Part shown: one piece after another, positions 1 through 5,724 of the stretch
How positions within the stretch are numbered: position 1 is the first letter of the stretch
Layout of the letters: each line of letters opens with the position of its first letter
NCBI GenBank assembly: GCA_028280205.1
Contig: JANQME010000426.1
Location: 1-10,640 of the forward strand
DNA: 10,640 bases
Origin: Longimicrobiales bacterium
GTDB taxonomy: Bacteria > Gemmatimonadota > Gemmatimonadetes > Longimicrobiales > Gaopeijiaceae
Direction of reading: 5' to 3'
Made by a program: the position numbers and the translations under genes
Notes under the pieces: model-generated
Seen by the model: only the letters and a program-made list of their open reading frames with translations
Databases searched by the model: none
What the model was told of the DNA's origin: nothing

Positions 1-809
1 AAGAGGACGTCCCTCCCCAGGTGAAACGTCCGCACGGGTGGGCGCAGGGCGTCGGTCAGACTCCGGATCGGATCGAGCGTCACCGACCGGCGACCCGACC
101 CGATGATCATCGGAGCCACGGTGACGTGCAGGCGGTCGAGCAGCCGGGCCGCCAGGAATCGGGACACCGTCACCCCGCCCCCTTCGACCAGGACACGTGG
201 CATGCCCTGATCGCGCAGCGCCCGGATCAACTCGAAGAGGTCGAGTCGTCCCCGGCCCGGTGACGGCACCGCGATCTCGTCGCCGAGCACCCGCGCGCGG
301 CGGATCTCGGGCGGCGCGCGGCGGACCAGAACGGTGCGCGCCACACCGTCCTGGAAGACGCGACGCTGCGGGTCCAGCCGGGCTTCGGGGTCGATCACCA
401 CACGCACCGGATTCTCTCCTTCGACCTCGCGCACGGTGAGACGGGGATCGTCGGCGTCCACGGTGCCGGCCCCGACGACGACCGCGTCGACCAGCGCGCG
501 CAGACGGTGCAGGCGGCGGATATCCTCCGGCCCCGTCACCCAGTGCGAAGCGCCGGTCTCGGTGGCGATGCGGCCGTCGAGGCTCTGGCCGAGCTGACCC
601 ACCACGAACGCGGGACGCACGGCGAGCGGGAGGAAGAGATCGAGCAGGGTACGCGCCTCCGACGTGACGGGCCGGTCGGTCCGCCACGTGCCGTTGGGTC
701 CGAGCTGCACGCCGGCCACATCCGCCACCCGGTCGGCCACCGCGCGCACAACCGCCCAAGCCTCCTCCTCGGTGAGCACGCCCCGCTCGTCGCCGCCTGA
801 CTCGCTCAT
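1..809 (-). CDS. RibD-type reductase (RibD C-terminal domain), 3' end cut by window edge
   Basis: This is a RibD_C/dihydrofolate-reductase-fold enzyme. The family reduces the ribosyl-aminopyrimidine intermediate of riboflavin synthesis with NADPH in the cytosol. I translated it from the reverse strand: 269 residues are visible and the frame is open to the window edge. The reductase domain begins near residue 67. Family signatures are GQSLDGRIAT, a VVVGAGTVDADDPRLTVR block, and VLVEGGG followed by a VAPMIIG segment. It ends on FHLGRDVL, close to where this family normally stops, so perhaps only 5-20 residues are missing. The usual N-terminal zinc deaminase domain is absent: the first ~66 residues lack the HAE and PCxxxG..PC motifs. 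The deaminase step must therefore come from elsewhere if this enzyme makes riboflavin. ATG at 809-807 overlaps the TGA of the upstream gene (ATGA) and follows a GGAGG-type ribosome site, so translation is probably coupled. The RibD_C family is clear; the substrate is inferred. Confidence 0.88.
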   Translation of the reverse strand, partial: MSESGGDERGVLTEEEAWAVVRAVADRVADVAGVQLGPNGTWRTDRPVTSEARTLLDLFLPLAVRPAFVVGQLGQSLDGRIATETGASHWVTGPEDIRRLHRLRALVDAVVVGAGTVDADDPRLTVREVEGENPVRVVIDPEARLDPQRRVFQDGVARTVLVRRAPPEIRRARVLGDEIAVPSPGRGRLDLFELIRALRDQGMPRVLVEGGGVTVSRFLAARLLDRLHVTVAPMIIGSGRRSVTLDPIRSLTDALRPPVRTFHLGRDVL

Positions 810-1582
810 CGCCCCTCCCTCGCGTCGACGAGCCGATCGAGTGGAAAGTCGTGTGCGTCGCGGAGCACGTCGGCCAGCACCGCTCCGTAGTGCGCCACCA
901 GTCGCGCCCCCAGCTCGGCCGAGGCGTGGCGCGGATCTCCGACGACGCCGGCCGGATGGAGATCCTCGGCCAGCCAGGCGAACGACGCCTCACCCTCCGG
1001 GCCCAGCCGGCGCAGCGTCTGCTCCAGCTCGGCGCCGAGCGACAGGAAGTCGGTGATCGCGTCCGCCCGGACCCGCTCCGGGTGCAGGTGCATCATCATC
1101 GCGGTCTCGACCGCGCCCCCGTGCAGCCCATGGAGCCACTCCCCCTTCGGAAGTACCACCTGGTCGGGTCGCTCGAAGCGGAACCAGCTCGCCTTCACCA
1201 CGAGCATTCCGTGCTTTCGCCGTAGGCGCAGGGCAGCGGTGTCCATCGCGAAGCGGTTCCCCCCGTGGCTGTTCACCAGCACGAGCCGGCGGCGACCGGA
1301 CTCCGCGACCTCCTCCCCGATCTCCTCGAGCCGGGCGACGAGATCCTCCGCGCGCACGCTCTCCGTCGCAGGGAAGGAGAGGTGCTCCTCGCTGGCCCCG
1401 ATGTCGACGAAGGGCAGCACATCGGTCGGCACCTCGCCCCGGACCCGCACCAGCGCGTCCTCGAGGATCCCGCGCCCGATGTCCACGTCGGTGCTCGCGG
1501 GGAGGTGCGGTCCGTGCTGCTCGGTGGCGCCGAGCGGCAGGACGACGACGGTGTCGCCCCCGCTCACCCGGTCCTCGACCAC
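806..1582 (-). CDS. creatininase-family amidohydrolase
   Basis: This 258-residue protein belongs to the creatininase family: metal-dependent amidohydrolases that include creatininase, mycofactocin MftE and archaeal ArfB, the formylaminopyrimidine deformylase of riboflavin synthesis. The metal-site signature ExHGPHLPxxTD lies at residues 21-32 (Glu21, His23, Asp32). A family block, SEEHLSFPAT, follows at 64-73, then NSHGGN at 104-109 (His106), and later a conserved HGLHGGAVETAMMM segment. The length is normal for the family. GTG at 1582 is preferred over a later start because GAGGAG (1588-1593) sits at ideal spacing and the conserved N-terminal strand begins just after it. The gene overlaps the methyltransferase upstream by 19 bases and the RibD-type reductase downstream by 4. 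Coupling to a RibD reductase suggests a ring-opening or deformylating step on a pyrimidine or pterin-like compound, but that is inference; the family alone does not fix the substrate. Confidence 0.88.
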   Translation of the reverse strand: MVEDRVSGGDTVVVLPLGATEQHGPHLPASTDVDIGRGILEDALVRVRGEVPTDVLPFVDIGASEEHLSFPATESVRAEDLVARLEEIGEEVAESGRRRLVLVNSHGGNRFAMDTAALRLRRKHGMLVVKASWFRFERPDQVVLPKGEWLHGLHGGAVETAMMMHLHPERVRADAITDFLSLGAELEQTLRRLGPEGEASFAWLAEDLHPAGVVGDPRHASAELGARLVAHYGAVLADVLRDAHDFPLDRLVDAREGR

Positions 1583-2340
1583 ATCGGCTCCTCGACGATC
1601 CTGGCGTAGACGTCGCCCGACGAGGCGTCACCGGCGCCCTCGGCCAGCCAGACGATCACCGCCTCCGGCTCCTGCCAGGAGCGCCAGAGGAAGGAGCGCC
1701 CCTCGCCGAGCACGACGTTGAACTCGTACACGCCGAGCTCGCCGAGTCGGTACACACACGTGATCGCCGCCGAGAGATCCCCCGTCACGAACTCCAGGGA
1801 GAGCGCCGGGAGGGGTCGGCTGAGCCCCGCGAGCACCTCCGGCTCGTGCCCCTCCACGTCGATCTTGCAGAAGCGCGGCACCCCGTACGTCTCGACGAGC
1901 GCGTCGAGCGTCACGACCGGAACGTCGACGGAGTCGTCCCAACGAACGGCACGGAAGCCCGGATTGCCCTCCGCGACCCGCTCCTGCCAGCGCGCCGAGA
2001 GCGTCGAGACGGTCGGCGTGCGGCGACTCAACGCCAACCGCGCGGTGCCCGCCGCGCGTCCGACGGCCTCCTCCCGCACCTCGACCCGGGCGTGGTTCCG
2101 GACGATGCGCCGGAGCCAGTCGGCGACGAGCGGCTGCGGCTCGAGCGCGATCACCCGCGCTCCCAGGCCCGCGAAGGCCATGGTCCGGTCGCCGAGGTGG
2201 GCGCCCACGTCGAAGACGAGATCACCCGGGTCGATGAGCGGAGCATACAGCTCGCGCAGCGCCCGCTGGCGGCCCGGCCGCCAGTAGACGAGCACCGACC
2301 GCGCGAGCCCGATCCACGCGCCCACTCCCGCTCGGCTCAT
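1564..2340 (-). CDS. FkbM-family SAM-dependent methyltransferase
   Basis: This is a 258-residue class I methyltransferase of the FkbM type. These enzymes usually O-methylate sugars or polyketide and other secondary-metabolite hydroxyls. The SAM-binding motif I, VFDVGAHLGDRT, is at residues 42-53. Motif II, ALEPQP, is at 65-70. The FkbM signature KIDVEGHEPEVL is at 159-170, and an SLEFVTGDL strand follows. It has no signal peptide and no clear membrane segment, so it should be cytosolic. It starts 12 bases after the membrane enzyme's stop and overlaps the creatininase homologue by 19 bases, so it is an internal operon gene. Its ribosome-binding site is weak, as expected for coupled translation. 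Possible targets are a sugar on the periplasmic glucan or its lipid precursor, or a product of the adjacent creatininase/RibD pair; the sequence does not decide. The family call is secure and the substrate is unknown. Confidence 0.9.
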   Translation of the reverse strand: MSRAGVGAWIGLARSVLVYWRPGRQRALRELYAPLIDPGDLVFDVGAHLGDRTMAFAGLGARVIALEPQPLVADWLRRIVRNHARVEVREEAVGRAAGTARLALSRRTPTVSTLSARWQERVAEGNPGFRAVRWDDSVDVPVVTLDALVETYGVPRFCKIDVEGHEPEVLAGLSRPLPALSLEFVTGDLSAAITCVYRLGELGVYEFNVVLGEGRSFLWRSWQEPEAVIVWLAEGAGDASSGDVYARIVEEPMWSRTG

Positions 2341-2352
2341 CGGCGGGCCGGC

Positions 2353-4020
2353 TCACGCATCGCCGCTGTACGCCTCGACGAACCAGGCGCGGAAGAAGTC
2401 CATCCCGAGCGCTTCGCCCGAGCCGTCGGGCCGGGCCCCCTCGGCGAAGCCCCATTCGAGGAACGGCTCCACCAAGGCACGGTCCCCGCTGAGCACGTGC
2501 ACCGGGACCTCCCAAGTGGCGTCGTCGCCGGTCACCAGCGGAGCCGGCTGATGATCGCCGAGCAGGATCAGGAGCGTCCCGTCGTCCAGGTAGCGCTCCG
2601 CCCACGACGCCGCCACATGGACGGCGTACTCCACGGAGCGGGCATAGTGCTCGCGCACCCGGTCCCGGTCGAGCCAAAGCTCTTCGGGCGCCTCCCCGGC
2701 GTCCCGCCACCGATCGAAGACGGCCCCGTCGCCGATCTCGTCCCAGTCGTCGAGCACCGGCAGAATCGGCGTCCACGGAGCATGGCTGCTGACGAGACCG
2801 AGCTCGGCGAAGAGCGGCCGGGCCGGCTCGCGGGGCCGGATCGTCTCCTGCAGGAACGACCAGGTGAACTGGTCGGGCATCGTGACCCAGTTGAGCGGTG
2901 GGCCGGCGTAGTCGATGTCGTCGCGGGCCCACACCTCGTCGTAGCCGAAGCGAACGCCCTCGGGCCACGCCATGGTGATCGCCGGCATGAGCGCCACGGT
3001 CCGGTACCCGGCGTGCCGGAAGTCGTCGACGAGCGTCTCGCGACCGGAGCGGAGCAGCGCGTCGTAACGGATCTGGCTGTCGAGCCAGAGGCCGCTGAGC
3101 ATCGACGCGTGCCCGAACCACGACTGCCCGCCCTGGCTGGGCGCGACGAAACGACCCGATACGAGGTGGAGCCCCGCGGCCTCGGCCCGGGCCGCGAGGT
3201 CGTCGAGGCGCGGACCGACGATCGGTGCATAGCGCGGGTCTTCGATGGCCGAGAGGCCGTACGACTCGACGAAGGCGAGGACCACGTCGCTGCCCCCCAG
3301 TCGGGAGAGGAGCCCCGGCGTGTCGGCGTAGCTGGACGGCGCAGTCGCCAGATCGGCCGCGAAGGCGGCCCGGTCCGCCCGTGTCTGCGCCCACCGACTC
3401 GACTGGTCGCGCACCAGCCGCACGACCGGCTTGTCCACGCGGACGTCCGGTCGCTCGATCAGGTCGAGGGCCACACCGCCCGCGGCGACGACCGCGGCCG
3501 CCGCAAGCACCGGCGCTCGGGGCCCAGACCGCTCGAGCCGAGACGGACCCGACGCGAGCAGCCAGGCGACGACCGCACCCGTGCCCACGAGCACGGCGAG
3601 CGCGATCAGCTCGGCGAGGAGCGTCGTCGGCATTCCGAGCATCCCGACCAGAAGGTGGTGGACCGAGTCGAGCAGCCAGACGTCCATCGAGAGGTTCAGC
3701 GGACGGTGCAGCGCCAACCACGTCGTCGTCTCGCCCACCTCGACCAGGAAGACGAGCACGGCGAGCGCGCCGACCCCGATCGCAGCGATCCAGGTACTCC
3801 GACGACGGGGCAGCAGGGCGAAGACGGAGGCGATCAGACACGCTTCGACCGCGATCCACGCCGCCCCCCGCCCTCCCAGGAGCACGAAGTCCGGCAGGAG
3901 CAGGAGCGCATTGACAACGACCAGGGCGCCGAGCAGCCTGAGCAGCCCCGCGCCCTTCCTGTTTCCTTCCGATCGGCCGCGGCTCGCGTCGGCGGCTCGA
4001 CCGCCGGCTCTCTCGTTCAT
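2353..4020 (-). CDS. membrane-anchored sulfatase/alkaline-phosphatase-fold transferase (LtaS/OpgB-like layout)
   Basis: This 555-residue protein has a basic N-terminus, then five or six hydrophobic segments (about 26-48, 53-70, 76-94, 118-154 as one or two, and 169-188). A large extracytoplasmic domain follows from about residue 240. The layout matches lipoteichoic-acid synthase and OpgB-type phosphoglycerol transferases, which move phosphoglycerol or phosphoethanolamine onto acceptors using a Thr/Ser nucleophile and metal. Visible catalytic-type motifs are VVLAFVESYG (Glu252), SQGGQSWFGHASMLSG at 295-310 (Ser300 the likely nucleophile), SSHAPW, and LGDHQPAP with Asp489-His490. Next to opgG/opgH, a plausible job is adding a phospho-substituent to periplasmic glucans, as OpgB and OpgE do. 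That is inference, and lipid or other-polymer modification or hydrolysis remain open. It is first in the leftward operon. No alternative start lies before the first TM segment, so the ATG is firm although its ribosome site is weak. Confidence 0.85.
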   Translation of the reverse strand: MNERAGGRAADASRGRSEGNRKGAGLLRLLGALVVVNALLLLPDFVLLGGRGAAWIAVEACLIASVFALLPRRRSTWIAAIGVGALAVLVFLVEVGETTTWLALHRPLNLSMDVWLLDSVHHLLVGMLGMPTTLLAELIALAVLVGTGAVVAWLLASGPSRLERSGPRAPVLAAAAVVAAGGVALDLIERPDVRVDKPVVRLVRDQSSRWAQTRADRAAFAADLATAPSSYADTPGLLSRLGGSDVVLAFVESYGLSAIEDPRYAPIVGPRLDDLAARAEAAGLHLVSGRFVAPSQGGQSWFGHASMLSGLWLDSQIRYDALLRSGRETLVDDFRHAGYRTVALMPAITMAWPEGVRFGYDEVWARDDIDYAGPPLNWVTMPDQFTWSFLQETIRPREPARPLFAELGLVSSHAPWTPILPVLDDWDEIGDGAVFDRWRDAGEAPEELWLDRDRVREHYARSVEYAVHVAASWAERYLDDGTLLILLGDHQPAPLVTGDDATWEVPVHVLSGDRALVEPFLEWGFAEGARPDGSGEALGMDFFRAWFVEAYSGDA

Positions 4021-4040
4021 CCCTGGCCGTCCGGCTCCCG

Positions 4041-4058
4041 GAGTCCGATGTCGGATTC
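4041..4058. promoter_or_regulatory. imperfect palindrome over the opgG start codon
   Basis: GAGTCCGA-TG-TCGGATTC is an inverted repeat: seven of eight base pairs match, with a perfect TCCGA/TCGGA core around a 2-base centre. It covers the opgG ribosome site (GGAG at 4040-4043) and start codon, inside the only divergent gap of the window. It could be an operator or an RNA structure affecting opgG initiation. Short palindromes are common in GC-rich DNA, so this is only a candidate. Confidence 0.22.
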
Positions 4059-5724
4059 GCCGACCCTTCGATTCGCCTCGACGCTGACGCTCGCGCTCGT
4101 TCTCGTGGCGTGCGGGGCGGAGACCGGGTCGGAATCCACTCTACCCGCCACGGAGGTACCCGCCAACCCGGCCTCCGACACGGGGTTCCCGGCGGCACGC
4201 GCGGACGCGGGCGTCGAACGGGCACCGACTCTCGCCCGCGAAGAGGTCGCCGACTTCGTGAGCGAGCGGGCCCGTGTCCTCGCGGCCGACGCGTGGCACG
4301 CCCCCACCCAGCCGCTCCCCACCGCCCTGGCCGGGCTCGACTACGACGCGTACCGCTCGATCCGCTACCGACCGGAAGCCGCCCTCTGGCGCGACGAGGG
4401 TCCGTACCGCATCCACCTCTTCCACCCGGGCTACCTCTTCGACGAACCCGTCCGGATCCACCTCGTGGAAGACTCCTCCCGGGTGGTCCCCTTCGACCCG
4501 GGCACCTTTCGCTACGAGGGCGCCGCCGCCGATCTGCCCGGCACACTCGAAGGAACGACGCAGGAGCACGCGGGTTTTCGCGTGCACTCGACCCTCAACG
4601 CCGCCGATCGCTGGGACGAGTTCCTCGTCTTCCAGGGAGCCTCGTACTTCCGGCTCGTCGGACGAGGTCAGCTCTACGGGCTCTCCGCCCGCGGGCTGGC
4701 CGTCGACCCGGCAGCCGAACAACCCGAGGAGTTTCCCCACTTCCGGGCCTTCTGGCTCGTGCGCCCCCGAACCGATGCCGACTCTCTCCTCGTCCATGCG
4801 CTGCTCGACAGCCCGTCGATCACCGGAGCGTACCGCTTCGCGGTCGCGACGGGCGAGTGCACCGTCGTCGACGTCGATGCTCGGCTCTTCGCCCGGTCGG
4901 ACGTCGGCAAGCTCGGTGTGGCACCGTTGAGCTCGATGTACCTCTTCGGCCCGGCCAGCGCCGCCGCCTTCGACGACGTGCGCGCAGGCGTCCACGACTC
5001 CGACGGGCTGCTCGCGCATACCCGCGAAGGCGAGTGGATCTGGCGGCCCCTGTCGAACCGCCGCGGTCTGCGCGTAAGCTCGCTCCGGGACGTCGACCCC
5101 CGCGGCTTCGGGCTCGCGCAGCGTGCACGCGACTTCGACGACTACCTCGACTCCGAGGCGCTCTATCACCGGCGCCCGAGCGTGTGGATCCGGATACACC
5201 CCGACGACCGCTGGGGAGCGGGAGGCGTGGAGCTCCTCGAGATCCCGACCGAAACCGAGTTTTCCGACAACATCGCGGCATACTGGGTGCCCGACGGACC
5301 GATGCGGGCCGGCGAAACCCGACGCTTCCGCTACACCGTCTCCACCTTTGCGGACCGACTCGACGCACAGACGCTCGCACAGGTCGTGCGGAGCCGCTCG
5401 GGGCGGGTGTCGCTTCCGGGGGCATCGGCCGAGGCCGACGCCCATACCGACCGAGTAGATCGCCGCTTCGTCGTCGACTTTGCGGGAGGACGACTCGACG
5501 CGCTCCCGTCGTCGACCACCGTGGAGGCGCGCGTCGAGACGCTCGCGGGCGACATCGACGAGGTGCGGGCCGAGCCGCTTCCGGGGGGAGCGGGGTGGCG
5601 TGCGTCGTTCCGGGTCTCGCCGGACGGGGACCGCCCCGCGGACATGCGACTCCTCCTGGTCGCCGACGGCGAGCCCCTGACGGAGACGTGGAGCTACGTC
5701 TGGTACCCCGGGATGCAGCGGTGA
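4048..5724 (+). CDS. opgG: OpgG/MdoG periplasmic glucan biosynthesis protein, predicted lipoprotein
   Basis: OpgG/OpgD proteins act in the periplasm on the beta-1,2-linked glucan made by OpgH; OpgD is a glycoside hydrolase (GH186) and OpgG is its homologue. This 558-residue protein has normal family length and strong family blocks: LDYDAYRSIRYRP, FHPGYLFDEPV, GASYFR (197-202), a GRGQLYGLSARGLAVD stretch, FPHFRAFW, LLDSPSITGAYRF, HDSDGLL (316-322), RDFDDYLD (361-368), RRPSVWI and VELLEIPTE, ending in a C-terminal Ig-like domain. The N-terminus is a lipoprotein signal, with a hydrophobic run at 12-21 and lipobox LVAC at Cys22 followed by Gly-Ala-Glu, suggesting outer-membrane anchoring. That differs from E. 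coli OpgG, a soluble periplasmic protein. ATG at 4048 is chosen because it gives this signal and follows GGAG four bases upstream; the frame is open much further upstream but only antisense to the membrane enzyme. Its TGA overlaps the next ATG by one base. Confidence 0.95.
   Translation: MSDSPTLRFASTLTLALVLVACGAETGSESTLPATEVPANPASDTGFPAARADAGVERAPTLAREEVADFVSERARVLAADAWHAPTQPLPTALAGLDYDAYRSIRYRPEAALWRDEGPYRIHLFHPGYLFDEPVRIHLVEDSSRVVPFDPGTFRYEGAAADLPGTLEGTTQEHAGFRVHSTLNAADRWDEFLVFQGASYFRLVGRGQLYGLSARGLAVDPAAEQPEEFPHFRAFWLVRPRTDADSLLVHALLDSPSITGAYRFAVATGECTVVDVDARLFARSDVGKLGVAPLSSMYLFGPASAAAFDDVRAGVHDSDGLLAHTREGEWIWRPLSNRRGLRVSSLRDVDPRGFGLAQRARDFDDYLDSEALYHRRPSVWIRIHPDDRWGAGGVELLEIPTETEFSDNIAAYWVPDGPMRAGETRRFRYTVSTFADRLDAQTLAQVVRSRSGRVSLPGASAEADAHTDRVDRRFVVDFAGGRLDALPSSTTVEARVETLAGDIDEVRAEPLPGGAGWRASFRVSPDGDRPADMRLLLVADGEPLTETWSYVWYPGMQR

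Noticed and set aside
3911..3939. TTGACA at 3911-3916 followed 17 bases later by CAGCCT as a possible opgG promoter
   Set aside because: The -35 match is perfect, but the -10 is poor and the site is inside conserved TM-coding sequence. It may be chance without start-site data.
1846..4047. The opgG frame stays open far upstream on the + strand, across the membrane enzyme and methyltransferase
   Set aside because: The translation is Arg/Pro/His-rich low-complexity antisense of clearly conserved reverse-strand genes. The OpgG homology and its signal peptide begin at 4048.
2222..4546. A 774-codon reverse-strand open frame overlapping the sulfatase-fold gene and opgG
   Set aside because: The protein is Arg/Gly/Ala-rich with no family motif, a typical out-of-frame shadow in GC-rich DNA.
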